A stretch of 64,000 nucleotides of DNA from Diprion similis (GCF_021155765.1 NC_060112.1:21018001-21082000), one strand, 5' to 3'. Counted from the stretch's first letter, positions 1-15,138 are shown. The notes: a model not told the origin generated them from the letters alone. Numbers and translations are program-made.

Positions 1-1000
1 TTGTCATGTAGACGAAAACCGGTTTTTCACCTCTTCCAATAGTCTGTACGTGACATGGTATAGGTATACAACGTAAAAACTGTCGCGTTCCCCGCTGATG
101 AGAACATTCTCTAATAATTCGGGCCTGACTCAAAGGCTCGCTTACTGTCCATGTCTCGTATCTCTATGGATACCTTAAATTCTGTATGTATGTGACATGT
201 CTGTGCATACGAGCTGCTGCAGTATCCATACCACGTATTTGTGTACACTCGGGATTCTGTTGGACTATACAGAGGGATTTGAAAAAATTGAAACACATAT
301 TATACTCAATAAAAAAGCATCTTCAGAATCTTAACTATGGGGATCGTGTTATAGAGAAACCTAACATATAATAAGTATAGCTAAATTATACAAAATGTAC
401 TAATCGGTTTGTCTGATCAAAATTTTAAACTTGATGAATTCATTTTTTCTTTTTTTAACAGAGTTACATTTTCATGTTGCACCAGCTAAAATAATTACCA
501 TATATATATATATATATATTACCAATTACACATATAGATATTAGATATTGTTAATTTGATTTCTAAGCGGTTATATTAATTCGAAATATATTTCTGAAAA
601 TGAAGTTGTAACAGATATTTGAAAGCATTGCATCGCGTCAGACTTGTTGATCGTTGGTGAGGAAAAAAAAATTTTCTTTAGTTTTCTTGCTATTTCCCTG
701 CTGAGATTTTCACACAGAATCAGAGATTTTCATTGTATTATTACACGTGTAGGTATAATGACTTATACCTATAATGACTGATGCGCCGGGTCCCCGACAT
801 ATGGTCGCCACGTGCGTTTCTAACTTGTAGATAAAAATTTTAACAGACACCGCGTGGGCAGATGCATGTCTCTTTTCTTCCGAATATCACCACCAGAGCT
901 GAGACTGCGTCTATAGTCTCGACGTTACGGTGTATCCGGTATATTATACGGTGGTATTATGTTGTCGAAAAACTTCCGGTAGCGAGATATTTTTCTCTAC

Positions 1001-1003
1001 TTT

Positions 1004-1035
<32 letters not shown>

Positions 1036-1054
1036 TTTTTTTTTTTTTTTTTTT
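1001..1054. repeat. TTTC microsatellite running into poly-T
   Basis: About eight tandem TTTC units pass into a run of roughly 20 T. The short open frames here are products of the repeat. Confidence 0.9.
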
Positions 1055-2251
1055 GAAAATTTTGCCTATTTTTATTATTTTCTGTTTACGAAGCATGTTA
1101 CGACGTTTTAGACATTAAACATGCACGGAAACACGATGGAAAATAAATGAACTAATGAATGACAAAATTCTTGAACGAAATTCAATTTCTCAAGATTTTA
1201 TCGCGTGATTAAATCAGGTGAAATAATGCAATAAAAAATGAAAAAATTAAAATCGAAGAGAAAATACGGAATAGTCGTGAAAAGTTTGATTTGTACAAAG
1301 TATAGAAACGAACAAAAATGTCTAATTAATCCGTAGGATATAAGAAACTGCAATAATTATTATTAGTCATTGTTGTAATATTCATCAGGGTATAAAATTT
1401 CTTTAAAATATTCATTTTTCAACTATTGATTCAATGACCAATTTGGCTAAACGATTCTGCGGTTATGCAGAAAATAATGAAACGATATTTCGACCGCGGA
1501 AGAATATATAACTATACATATAATAAGATGGATAAAATCACGTTTCTCTCGTACGATAAGAGCTTCTTCTTCAGTCCATCTACGGTATTGCCGAGAGTTA
1601 TATTAATTGTAAATCGAATTGCAAGAAATGGGATCGTGACTTGAAGAATACGGTGAAAAACTGAAAAAAAATCTGATCTGCGGGATACCTACTTTGAGTG
1701 ATGACTTGATGAGAAATCGGTGTGTTCTCGAGCTTCTTCGTATTAAGTCACATTATTATACTAACTACTATTCATAGTTATAAAGCACCTGTTCCACACT
1801 TATTTTTAACGCGATATTTATGTAATGTAGCCACACTTTTGTGTCAGCGTATAGATATATTATTTACGCTGCCAAGTTTTCTTTTCAGAAGATACTTACG
1901 GTCGTTTAGTAGTTCCCTTCGTGCAGCCTCAGACACTGTAATAACAAACAAAACAAGTGGCTGTGAAACCGTGAAACGACTCTGTCCGCGGATGTTCGGG
2001 ATCACCTCATCTCCTCATCTGCCCGCGTGATCTCACTTTGGCCCGCATGACGCATTTCGTTGTGTGTTTGTGTGTGTGTGTGTGTGTGTTTGCTGCACAG
2101 CCTCTGTGTTACCTCGACTTTTCGCAATTCCCGCAAATTCGCGCTTTATTGAGAGTAAGTTATATATATATATATATGTATACATATACAAGATCAATCA
2201 TGGTTTTACGTATACGTAGAGAACTCGTCATGCCCACTCAATGCTATTCGT

Positions 2252-2281
<30 letters not shown>
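2252..2281. repeat. (AAC)10 microsatellite
   Basis: Ten perfect AAC trinucleotides. The stretch lies outside any coding frame that I can support. Confidence 0.9.
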
Positions 2282-2282
<1 letters not shown>

Positions 2283-3853
2283 TTTGTTATTTTACTCATG
2301 TGTATAAATAAAATGTAACCAGAAATTACAATCGAAATCGTACAACAAGAAGCGACCTACTCACTTATGTAGGCACCAAAGATTATGTGGGTGAGAAAAA
2401 ATGAATAAATAAAATGATGGTGAACAGCAAAAAACTGCGATATTTTTTTTTTTTTTATTTTTAACCAACTTCTTCGTCATTATTACGAACCACTCGGATA
2501 TTATTGCTTTATTTCTATTTGTTGCAGACATGTAATGAGGTTTATCGTTTTTATAAAAATACAAATTGAAACCGAATCGCGGTTTCTGCATCGTATTTTT
2601 TATTTTTTTATTTTTTTTCTTCTTTTTCTTTTATTCTCCGCGGCTTCTGCATCATGACCGGTAGATATCGATCTCGACGACCTTGGCCAGCTTCTAAGTT
2701 TCTCGCCGATGAAGTGCGTTGATACAAGATATATTGTTGAAAAGCTTGATCTTCTGTTTATTGCTATATCATACAAAAGCACACGCAATGCAACGGATCA
2801 GTTTGTTTCAAGTGTGATGTACAAAATATGAAAGAATATTAAAGAATAAGTGAAGGAGAGAAGAAGAAGGAAAAAATAATTGGAATCTTAAGGGACGATT
2901 GCAATTAGTAATATTATATGACCGATTAAAAATATATGAACTATCGCCTCGTGCTGTCCACAGAAATAAATTTTATCCCCCTTTTTTTTTTTGTTTCTTC
3001 CTTCACCATCATCTTCCGATATACGAAATGAGAGAAAGTATCATAGTAATTTGTTATACGAAGATAAAGATATTGAAAGATAAAAAAAAAAAAAAGTAAA
3101 AATTGAACGCGACGACAGTAAAAAGAGTTATGGACTATTCAGATAACGAGTTTTTTCTACATTTTTTTTTTATCACATACACCGACCATAAAATGGTCGA
3201 GGTAGCCTGTCGACAACATTGGTCATTATTTACAGACGTTTAAATGCATACATTATACGTAACAGTTACTGAATTCTAATCCATAAGCGCATAATTGTAA
3301 CTGTCGAACATATAATAACATTCTTGACTCAAAATTTTTGCCAGAGACTACAGAAGGGGGGGAAAAAAAAGATTGATGGTATGTAATGAAATTGAAAGAA
3401 AAAAACCAAAAAAAAAAAAAAAATTGCTACAATACTTTAATAGCTAATAAAGAGAATATTTTGAAGAAGGAAATTTGCGTACCATCATTGGTTTATGGAT
3501 GTGCGAAAAAGGCGTGGATCACGAGGTGACAGCTTCTCCTACTCTCGTCTCGCGCAGCAGATTCATTTCCATCATCGTGATTTATAATTTATGATTCGCA
3601 AGACTGTCTGGAAGTTTGCAGTTTAAAATAATCAACGAAACGTACTCAACCCGCGAAAAAGGCAAGAACTGAGAACGGTGACGTCACCCGAACAGCCTGA
3701 CCTCATCGACCATTACTTTTCGACCCTGTATTATAATTCAGCATGAGGTCTTGGAACAACTCGAGTACTTTTAACTTATAACCTACTCGTGGTACACCTT
3801 ATATATATAAATAAACCTCCGTAGAGTATATAATAAGACATTTGTGACGAGGT

Positions 3854-3857
<4 letters not shown>

Positions 3858-3884
<27 letters not shown>
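3858..3884. repeat. (TA)n microsatellite
   Basis: Uninterrupted TA dinucleotides, followed by short TATG units. Confidence 0.85.
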
Positions 3885-3892
<8 letters not shown>

Positions 3893-4344
3893 TGTATGTA
3901 TATATATTATTTTAAGGTCGTGTACCTTACGCACTCTTTCGTCAGTGGAGAAGGCCTCTCCTTGAGGTCTCTCCATATATTTACCTAATTTACGATGTGT
4001 GTTATACACACACACACACACATACACCTATACGCAGAGCACTTCAGGCTGTGTGAGACAAGATCAAATCCGGGGCATATATAGCCTCAATGTCACAATT
4101 CCGATTCCGCAGCGTTCGTTGTTAAACTGACAGTTAGTCAGGCTTGAATTATGGTCGCGGAACTCTTGTAGTTTTGCTCGATATGGTTTTTTTTTTTTTT
4201 TTTTTTTTTACCTTTTTTCCCTTGTAATTCGCGTTTGTACAACTAACGCAATTACAAGTATAGATATTCGTTACACTATACCAATGCATACATATATGAA
4301 TTATCAAACCAATTACTGTTGAATATGTATATGTATATATATTT

Positions 4345-4939
4345 CGGTGTTTTGGAAAAAAATGATTTGCGATTTTTCGATAATGGCAACCCCAAAAAAG
4401 TTTGTGCAGGTTAAAAGAAGGATTCTGTACAAAATATCAGCGATATACGTGCGTTACGTGGAAAATCGTGCTCAGTTGATTTTTCATCTTTTTTATACTT
4501 TTCTGAATTTATATAAGGAACCTTGAATGAAAATGTTTTTTTATTTCTATTTCTCCAGTTGATGGTTGAGAAGTTTATCTGACAATTTCTTCATTATTAA
4601 ATACAATCTATTAAACTATAGTTATAATTTAATATGAACTCTCAATTTAAGAGAACAAGATTCCCGGTCGATTATATGTATATTGTTGTGTTGTGGATCG
4701 TGATCTTCGGGTTGAATATAAATGTCAGGAAAGAAATAATAATTGAAGTATTTCGTGTTTCTTCGCAAGATCAACGGGAAAAAAAAAAAAAAAATTCAAA
4801 AAGTGAAAAATCAAATAAGCGCAATATTCTACATAACGTAGAACGCTAATCTTTTCACAGAATCTTTCTTTTAACCTAAACAAACTTTTTAGGGCGGCGT
4901 GTCACGCTGGAAAATATTTTATTATTTTTTTCAACACCC
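4345..4939 (+). mobile_element. Non-autonomous DNA transposon (MITE-like) with long terminal inverted repeats, copy 1
   Basis: The right end, read as reverse complement from 4939, starts GGGTGTTGAAAAA. It can be aligned for about 165 bp with the left end, which starts CGGTGTTTTGGAAAA at 4345. Shared blocks include AAAAAGTTTGT, a GGTTAAAAGAA block and a TTGATTTTTCA block. The arms are therefore long imperfect inverted repeats around a roughly 260-bp centre. The right end is followed by TA; the left flank is degenerate (TT). The centre contains ATAAATGTCAGGAAAG, which recurs in reverse orientation inside the element at 35051-35518, so both are copies of one family. There is no transposase frame. 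Copying by an unlinked transposase is inferred. The TA flank suggests the Tc1/mariner group, but this is not proven. Confidence 0.75.
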
Positions 4940-5480
4940 TAATATAATTATATATTTATATTCGCGAGTAGAGTGTCTCTCTGCAGCGCCGCCTCCTTCT
5001 GTCGTTTTCGAAAGGATAAGCCACGAGAGTTCGATAGGTCAGGGCAGTGTTTCGCGAATCCTTGGCGAAAGGAGCAAGTAAGGACATTGCGAATCGGTCT
5101 CAGGCCTTCTCGTCGTTTCTTGCATTCCGATACGCTGTCGTTTGTATTGTTGTCATTGACGGAAATTGCAGAATTGATTGTGCGTGTGAGAGTGCAGCAT
5201 GAATGGACCGGTAACACACTTTGCTTGCGTTTCAGCTTGTGCTCGTATAACGAATCAAGGAACCTACTGTGACCAATCGAACCCAACGCGCTTGACCCGG
5301 TATTTTTTGCTCTACTTCTCTCCTATTATTATACTAGAAGGGGAATGAAAAAATTTTGTTGAATGAAAATCGAGAAGTTGTGACAATGAAACGGTCGTTC
5401 AAATATAAATTACTTTAAATAAATTGCGCACGCCGCGAGTCTCTCTGTAACTGTAATTTTATCAAACTAATCTTGCAACT

Positions 5481-5483
<3 letters not shown>

Positions 5484-5566
<83 letters not shown>
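5484..5566. repeat. Long (AT)n microsatellite
   Basis: About 40 AT dinucleotides with one C interruption. The Tyr/Ile repeat frames on both strands are artefacts of this repeat. Confidence 0.95.
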
Positions 5567-6923
5567 GATATATCCAAGTGATCTGCCAGGCTGCACCAGT
5601 TTCTTGTAGTATACATCCACCGCCGTGCAGCCTCAGCAGTTTATTAGAATACTTGTTCCCATACGAGAAAGCCACTCCTGCATAGATGGAAAAGAAAATG
5701 TTTATTTCCAGACCAGAAATCGAATAATAAAGATGCAGGCCGCAGTGGGACAAGGACGATTTATAACTAACCACGCGTGAAGACATCGCGGATTTTAAAC
5801 AGTGAATGAATTATTTTATTCGTCTATACAAATTTTATACACATGTGTAGTCACACACGTGCTTTACACACTTAGGTTTAATCGATCTGTACAAATACGT
5901 GTAAGTAACTGATAATTTTTAAAGAAAAATCTTATAATTTTATACGGAAATCGGCATTATGGAAAGAAATTTCTTTCGATAAAATTCATTTCGGTATAAC
6001 GTTGATTCGATGATTGAATTCGTCGAGGTGAGCGGATGCAGGTACTGAGGTCTTAACCATGTCGGTGGCTAATCGCATTGAGCTCTCGTCGTTTTACACA
6101 ATTGGCAAAAAGTGATCATTGCTCGAAAGACGTATGATAATATTATGTGTCGTTGAATCCAGTGATTGTGGTGAAAATCGATGCAACCTTGACACATGCA
6201 CTAAAAATCTGCTGGGAACCGCTTTTCGTAAAAGAGAAAAAGTAATTCACACGTGATCGAAGTAAAGTTTGGAATTGTTTTTAACGATTGAAAAATCAAA
6301 CTTACGCGCTGTACCGAATTATTTGCAAAAAGTTTATATTCCATGTAAAAATATTTTTAAACTATAGACAAAAAAATTCGCGCTACGAATGTGATGTGAG
6401 AACAAAAAAAAAAATTTATTTTGATCGACAATTTTATCTGTATAAATCACATACCCACTTTTCATCCTTTAGAATTTTCTCTGATTAGTACTTGTAACTG
6501 CCTCCATGATATCACTCTCGTCCCGACATAATGTTCGGTGCTTAAGTTTTATGAAGTGTTTATTTAAGATCGTTAATTCCGAACAATCATTTTACATCCT
6601 GGGATGTTCTACGGAGATAATGAAAAAAAAAAAAAAAAACAAACAAGATGATAAATTAGAATATACGTTACTCGAATTTATGAAGAATAAAAACGTGGTA
6701 ATAACAAAGGAGTAATATACAGCGAACGAATGAAAAAAAAAGAATAGTTGTAGTATGGCTAATACGAGGTCAGGCGATATGGGAACATTCAGTAACGCAT
6801 GCTCGTTCCCGATAAGAGGTTTCCGGAGAAAACCACGAGGGAGATTCAAGACCTCGACGAATGGTCACGGAGGCTGGCTGGCCCGCAACTCCTCTTCGCC
6901 CTGTTTATTTTCATTTCTTTAAT

Positions 6924-6963
6924 TCTCTATTTCTCTATTTCTCTATTTCTCTATTTCTCTATT
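6924..6963. repeat. CTCTATTT octamer tandem repeat
   Basis: About five tandem copies of the 8-bp unit CTCTATTT, nearly perfect. Confidence 0.85.
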
Positions 6964-9900
6964 ACCGTTACCGAGGGTCTCGACTACCCCCCATGACGCA
7001 ACTGTGTAGATTGTGCGATCTAATATTGTTTTAAGCTGTGGTGCACGTGTTTTTCTCTTTCTCCGCTTCCGTCCTTGTCGTCAGTATCCTGTATATATAT
7101 ATATACTTGCTCATCGGAGAGGAATCGTGCAGATAATCAAGATAATCGGGAAAATAGCAGTGAATTATGATGGACCGTAGGGAAAAAGCTTACGTTTTTA
7201 CAAATCACTTTCAAATCACAGCTATCCTACGTAAATTCAGTCAAATTAATTTTCCCAAATGGTGTTGTTCAATTTTTTAATATTTTTGTGAAACGAAGCA
7301 ATGTTATGTGTTTTTTTATACATACAAATTTTACATATTCAAGGTACTCAACTTCTGGAACTTGCGGTCATAAAAGCTACCCAACGTTATTATCTAAGTT
7401 TCGTGTGAAAACGGAAAAGAAATATGAATTTTTTTGACGGGAAAAGTTGAGGAATTTCAATTGATTAAAATTGTCATCTATTTTTTTTTTTTTTTCTTAT
7501 CTTTTACCAAACCAATCCTCTATCGACTAATTTGTTCCATATCCCGTCTCTTCTCTCTTTGTTGTTCGATGTCAAATAGCTTTGACGTCCAAAACTAATA
7601 CACGTGTGCCCATTGGATGGACGGATGGATAGATGGATGTGGATGGACCGATCAATGCCTCGTGTGACGTCCGAGTCGTGTTTGCGGTAGTGAATCTTAA
7701 TGGGGTACGGCGATGACTTAAGATCAGTCCGGATTTCTTAGAACAAGTCTGAAAACTGTCCAATGACTCGCTAGAGAAGACGAGGCATAATTCTTTTTGA
7801 CAGTCCTGCAGTAGTCGTTGGAATAAAGATTGCAAAATGACGCCATTTTTAATGAAGAGCAAAAATAATTCACCTGCAGTATAAGTTTCGGATCATGATT
7901 TAACCCGTCATTAACATTGTGTTTGTCTGGAAGAAAAATGTCCAGATTGAATAAAGAGAATTAAGAGACAATTCTGTGATAATGAATATGAATTTTGAAA
8001 TTTGACAAATTTTAAACGATACTTGCAGTATCATTTTGTATATCGGTATAGTTTTAACGACTGTCTATATTGTTCTGACCTTTTTTTTTTTTATCACATA
8101 CTTTTGCCTCAAAATCAAGGGACAAAACCGAATGAGATAATATATATCTACTGCAATTCTCGTGTAGGAGATTGACTGAGAAAAATATTCTATCGAAATG
8201 TCAATGGAATTTTGAAAGTTAAAGTACATATTTGCAACAGCTTTGTGCGTACAGAGTGTATAATTAACTGGATGGTTTGCCATTGAGATTGAATTACCGC
8301 CGGATGAACTCGCGGGCTACTTTCCCAAATGGAGTAACTAATTAGCCTCAAAAGTTTCTCTCACTTTTGTAATAGCTTCGTCGCTGCAGTTGTTATTATA
8401 CGTATATACCAAATTATATCTTACGTAATTAATTTTACAACGTTTAAGGATAGAGGAAAACAAACATCGTGTCTTATTGTAGTTTTCCTCAAAGCTTATA
8501 CATATAACAGGGAAAACTGGGAAACGTCAGGGAATTTTGAAAATATGACGGGAATTTTGAGTCTATCGAAGAAACGAACGAACCCGTTTTTATACAAAGT
8601 GTTATCGATCTTAAGGAAGAAAAAACAACAAAATAAAAATTTCAGATTCTATAAGACGTCATATACGAATGTCGTAAAGTTAATCGAGAATTATTATTTC
8701 GTTTGAAATTTTCATATTTCATTCTTGCAACTCACGTCTGAGGAAACATGTGAGAATATCTGTTCAGGCATAAAAGTATGAGAAAAGTTATCGATTTGAA
8801 AACAAGTTTATTATTTCATGAGCTGAATGGATAATTTATTTGCGACGAGGGTATGTTTTTTAACTTTATTTGTCAATAAATGATGATGCAGTCGTATATA
8901 TAATGGCTATTTGAAGAAAAAATAGTAATTCATATTAAAACGAACATATTACAAGTGTGTAAAAAAAAAATAAAAAATCTTTTCAGACATAGCGCACAGA
9001 AGCCAGAGAATATCGATGATTCATTTTTACAGTCGATCTTTGAATATGAAAAACATATTTCGTCTTACACCAACGGATTACAGGATCGATTTAAATAATC
9101 CCCGATTCACAAATTGCCTAAGATTATAAATTCCACGCTACCAACAACATCTCGACTATCTTCGTCCTCTTTCTTTTCTTCTTCTTTTTCATTTCGTCAT
9201 TGTACAATAAATAAATCAGGGAGGGAGAGTGTATGTCATCGTTTTTTACTCACGAATTTCGATCTGCATATCATATAGCGGTTTATCGATCGTGCTGAAT
9301 AAATTATTCCACACGTCTATTCGATGTCTATTATTTTATCGCACAAATCGACTCCAACGTACCCGCGATATGCGACCACCATTGCATAATACGGCGGGAC
9401 TGCACATGTCGCGCAATTATATAGTACGCATCACAAATATATATATATATATATATATATGAATTGCTAATTGCGCTTCGGCTGCAGTAACAATTGCAAC
9501 GGCGCAGACGTCGAACTGCAATTGCAGTTATGCGTCATTGTCTTGATACCAATCTCACTCTGCACTTCTATACCTGCCGCATTCTCCCTAGGCATTCGAA
9601 ACTTCTATAAAGCACGCGACGTCAGCCTAGTCACTGCAAAAATAAAACTGCAGTTAAGTCGCTGTCGTGACTTTCCAGCAAAAATAATACAATTTATTTA
9701 CTCCTCGTCATCGCCACTCACGGTTCCAAGTCCAAAATCTAATTTCTAAATAAAAATTGATCGCGTCACCTTATGTACATACATACTTTACATTGCTATT
9801 CGAGATTGTTGGTCAATAACAGGGAGGCAAAGGTTTCAGCCGAGCCTGCAACCTTTGACTCATCGTTCTCTCCGGCTCTCGGGACTTCCTCGATCGTCGT

Positions 9901-12900
9901 AACCGCGACTTAATACGCCTCCCACGTAGGGGTGGGTGCAGGCCGCTGTCAGACTTGTGGCTCTGGGGAATCTCGCCAGTCTTTCGCCTTTCATGCTGGG
10001 ATACGGAACTGACCCGGCCTTATACCGCGACTTTAACGGAAAACGGACGCTCCGTTTCACGCTTCAGAAGTATTTCGGAATCGGTTTCCAGTTATCTATA
10101 ACACGTTGTTCGCCTTGTGTTGCGGAACCTTTTTCTCTCCTTAGAACCGAAATTCAGTAAAAATAAAAGAGATAAAAAATTATTTATTTATATTACACTT
10201 ACAGTGATAACGACTCGTTTGATCGTTCATAGAAGAGAAAAGGTATTAGTTTAGAAATTTGTGGTTAGAAATAATTGTGTCGTTTGAAATACAATTGAAT
10301 AACCTTCGGTTCTGGATTATCTTTTTCAATGTAATTATTTTCTTTACGTACCTGACAAACATTATTGTATCCATACATAATTCATTCTGCACGGTAACCA
10401 AAAAAAAAAAAAAAAAAAAACGCAAAAAATACAAAAAACGAGGACTTTTGTATTCACAGAAAGAAAAAAATGTCCTCTTTATCAGTACAGGTTGTTACAA
10501 TAACGAATATTTCGTCACGTGTTGCACGGTTCTTATACCCATGTTATAATTGGTTTATAACGGAAATGCATCGTTGCCACTTGTTGCTAAATGAAAATAC
10601 TTGCTGATCTATGTAAAACATGTGTCTTTCGTTATTCATTAAATTCTTCCGGCAATAACACGTAACCCGCTGTTAAACCACTTGAAGAATTTCGTTCATA
10701 CGGTTTTCGGTGAAAATGATTCATGATATATATATATATGTAGATTATTACCGCGATGCGTGATACAATTATTACAGCTATAGCTATATCCGGTTACTCT
10801 TTCTTTTCGGCGATAAGACTTTATGCGTCGGTGTAACGATTCCACTTTGCGATTTTCATTTTTATACTCAAGTCTTACGTCTAATTCGATTTTCCAATAC
10901 GCTTGTGCGTAAGGATAATATAAACAGTAAAAAATCCAGTATCGAAAGTTCGTATTTTCCGCACGCTTTATTCGAGAGATTGAATAGATTTTGATAATTC
11001 GTTGTATACCTACTTGTTATTACTAGGTATAATATAATTGTTGTATTATATTGTTAGGTGAATGCAGAACGTTGGTTCGTTTTTGTGTTTCCCGAACGGA
11101 ACTATGGAAGCCGATCAGTCGAAAACTAAAATGCCACAGTGGAATTATGTACGTTAATGTTATTATACTATGTGTGTTACTGCATACAATATCGCACCAT
11201 CACCATCATTATCATGGAGAAAAAATTATCTTCAGCAGCTACAGTGTCGTAACAAAAAACGGCTGTATATTATTATAACCTAATTGGAGCGAGACGACGA
11301 GAAGCGTTCGTTGATCTAATAACGATTTAATTATAATATTAATAATAATAATAACAAGAAAAAGAAGAAGAAGAATTTTAACGAAAAAGCACAAATAACA
11401 AATCGAAATTGAGTGTGTGGTTTGTGAATTAATGTAACAATTTTTTCTTGTCAAGAAGAATAAACAAACAAATAATCGAAAGACATAAAAGAACTGTTTT
11501 TCAAGTTTGGCTATTAATATTTATTTATATACACAAAACGAAGCCTGTGCCGTTGGATTGTTGGTTACTAACAAACAGACGGAGACGCCATGATCACAGA
11601 ATGGGTATGCTTATCACTTATCATGCTATAATAATGCTCTCTTCAATCGTTTCGTGGATAATATTTTTCTCTTAATTAGTTCTACCAATTAATCGGTATA
11701 TTGCCAATTATAACTTCAATATCCAGACGTATCGGTCTAATTGATATATATTATTATTTGTTCTCACATCGATGTGTATTGTTTCCATTTCCGGATCCAT
11801 CATAAAGTGCAATTTAGCAATTAGTTAGCCTCTGTCTTCTGCGCTTGTCACTTTAACGACTGACCAATCATGTAAATTGTCTATGTTACGTACGTACACC
11901 ACCTAAAAATTATATTAAATATAGTGTTAAATTAATAATAATGAATATGCCATTTTTAAAATCACTTTTTTTTAAACGTTGAATCGATTCATTTTTTCGT
12001 ATCTATTTTCAACTTTTCACATCACGTCCTGCACTGTTCTTCACTGCTTTGCTTTTTTACGCCTTTGAGAATTTCATTCGTGTCGTATCAAAATCACGCC
12101 TAATCGTCACGATGTGAAAATAAAGTACAAATCTATTCCCATACATTATACTCATAATGTTACATATATTTACGGTATACGAAGTCTAACAGAAAATTTT
12201 GAATAAGAAAACCGTAATATAGAGGGGATGTTTTGAACGGAACGGAAGTGGCAAAGTGCCATTATTATCATTACCGTTTCAGGGTACTTATCGCGTGGAT
12301 TTTGTAAAGCTATTTGTCTAGCCGCGCCTAAGGATAGATTACAATTTTTGAAGGTATGAGGAACTTATATTTATACTCGAGTTGTAACACCCGGTGACTT
12401 ATTTCTCCACGTTTAACGACACGTGATAGTGTTCGTTTTTATTTTTATTCTTTTACTTTCATTTCTTTAACACTCAATAATTATACTTATATACTTACAA
12501 GAAATTCCTAGCCACTGCAAACGACGTAAAATAATTATGTCGAACTTGGTTATCGGTTGTTTTTGAAATCGAAAAACCGAAACGGTCATTTTAATTACAA
12601 GAGAAAGGTGAAAACGCTGAGTTTCTAATTACAGCCACATTGTTGAAAATATGTATAAAATTTAATTGTTTTTCATTCACACTGAATGTACAGATTGTTG
12701 TTGATCTACCGTCTGTTTTGTCTAGCAGGAATTCTTATTCTATTATATTTATAGTCTTCACACAGGGGAACATCACTGTGTTTTTGATACACAATTCCTT
12801 GCTCGTTTTTCAGGATCTATATTTTTTTGTTGTTGAACTTACTATTGCAATTTCGTAGAATTTCTGCCTTTTCTTTATTTCTCTCTAAAATGAAATGGTT

Positions 12901-15116
12901 TTGGAATTTTCTTGTTCAGAATTGTGTATAACAGAATGAGACTGTTGAGCCCTTTTTCGTCGTTGTAATACGCGGACTTTGATATTTCAAGATACGAACG
13001 TCAACGTCGAAACCACCGCGGGGCGCACCCTTTTCAACATAGTTTGCGAAGAGCGCGTTTGATGTGAAAAGAAGAATGATATAAAGTCACAGCTTATAGA
13101 AGGACGTCGCGAATTGAAACGAGGTTTTCACGTTTAAAAACGGCTATGAAGTCATTTGCCGCTTGTCGCGTGTGTGTTGGACGATTTCTCACTCTGGCTA
13201 TAGTGTACTCGTCATTTATATATACCTATACTCGTGCGTATTCAGCTACCATCTGCATGACGTCATCACGCATATATCCACACAAGTCGCTTATACACTG
13301 ACATGTATATATATATATATATCCATGTATATAATACAATACTTGCAGCAGCTGTCTCGAGATGCAAGAGTGAATCGATCATATTTTGCGTATCTGGACT
13401 CATAATTAAAGCACAATGATAAGAATTTTCTGAAACGAAAGAACATTACACTAAAAAAAAAAAAAAATATATACGCGATCGCGTTTTTCGTAGGTCCTAT
13501 AACTGCAGTCGAGAAGACACCTGCTAATAAATCTAAAACGCGCATTTACAGTCTGTATGACCAAGAGAGCTATAAATATGTATTTCGCAGATATGTGTGT
13601 AAGAGGTGTATTATTATAGATTTGTATATTGTGTAACTTTTAAAAATATATCCTACATCGCTGACGAGAATCCTTGTATAGGTGTAGAAACACACGTATT
13701 TAGAAGGTTGGATGGTGTTTGTTGTCAGTCATTCACCGTCGACGCGCTAACATGGAACACCAGCTGTTCACTTACAGATGCGAATTGACGCGCTGTTGTT
13801 CAAATGCAGGAGAGACCTCGACTACTGTTGAGGAGAATTTTTTATTTTTTTATTCAATCTATTTATCGTTAGTTTATATATAATTTTACTGCCTCGTAAG
13901 ATTTGTCATCGGAGATTAAATATGCGTAGGGATTTTTAAACGATTTTCATTGCCTCACTCAACAACCTGCTGAAAACGTGTGTCAAAGATTTTCACACTC
14001 CCAGAATCCTCTTTAAAGAATCAGGCTGAAGTTTGTAACTTTATTGCAATTATGCATCTTTGTAGTATGAAAATGAGTAGATGAAATTTAGTAAACTGTT
14101 GATACAGCATCGTCAAATACAGATTTTGTAAATTTAACTTCTACAGGTATTCTAAAGGTGCAGACGTTACTAACTTGAAACTCAAAAATAGAGTTTTTGA
14201 ACAGCGTGTATTGCAAAGAGTATGTCTAAATAAAAATTTCAAACTACCCACGTGACACTTTCGGTTTATTTCATTACAGTAGGTACTACGTGAATTGTCA
14301 AAATATCTTATCGTCGGTTTGTATCTTTCTAAATTGTTTCATTTTCCATCGTCATGACATGTACAATCTGTGTATATTTGCAAATTTTTATTGAAAGTAA
14401 GTAAATTATCAGATCCTTCTTCTGCTGGCTTTAATAGTTATTTTCAAAGTGGCTAATACATACTCAGACTGCAATTCGTGATGCATCGACGTGACATGAT
14501 AATCCTTTCACGCGAACTGCAAATATATATATATATGCAGAAATGTATGCACGACGTGAGTGCAGACAAACAACAAAATGATGGCAATAGATTACCGATT
14601 TCATGAGTCTCTCGCAGACGCTGTTTCCCGTGGATTTATTTTGTTCCTTACACTTACTTCAGAGCTTCCGTGACAATATCAGTCACCAACAAGGTTAAAC
14701 TGCATTTTGCAGTTCTGAACTCGATTCCCATCGATCGAAGGTCTCTCCTGCCATACTTGGACTCTGCTCTAATACGGTTTCAACGACTTGCAAATAGAGA
14801 CCCAGATCACCGAGGCCCATAAAGGTCGCACTTACAATTAACCTTCTTTGCGAGTTAGTCACATAGTAAACGAAGCTATAATCAACAATCAACATCACAC
14901 GCGGCTCTTTGGCGATTCCCCGAAAGATTGTTCATCCCCCAGGATCACCCGATGCTCTACAAATAAACTCGAACTCTTATTACAACCAGGAACGTTATTG
15001 CGCTTTGGGCTTATACCTGCTCACCTGATAAAGGTTCAGGTTGTATTGATTGGCTAACAACACGCGCTTATGGCCTGGTGCTCGAGGCGAAATGAAGAAT
15101 TTGACCAACTTAACGC

Positions 15117-15138
15117 TCCTCTCTCTCTCTCTCTCTCT
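15117..15138. repeat. (CT)n microsatellite
   Basis: About eleven CT dinucleotides. Confidence 0.8.

Larger units (their letters stand above)
1..4340. other. AT-rich non-coding stretch, no gene seen
   Basis: I see no supportable gene on either strand. The open frames are short and mostly follow homopolymers and AT repeats. The stretch holds several microsatellites, long A or T runs (for example near 2446, 3085, 3408 and 4190), and a perfect CRE-type palindrome TGACGTCA at 3679-3686. A TATA-like TATATAG near 4078 lies upstream of an Inr-like TTAGTCAG around 4134. That could be a promoter, but nothing downstream confirms it. Confidence 0.5.

Noticed and set aside
5415..5786. Tyr/Ile repeat proteins on both strands
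   Set aside because: Translations of an AT microsatellite.
7572..7862. Minus-strand 96-codon frame next to GGAT-like repeats
   Set aside because: No recognisable protein. Part of it is a tetranucleotide repeat.
14695..15057. GC-richer patch with frames on both strands (one reads LIVSATFMGLGDLGLYLQVV)
   Set aside because: It looked briefly like an exon, but no family is recognised, no good splice sites border it and no partner exon is seen.
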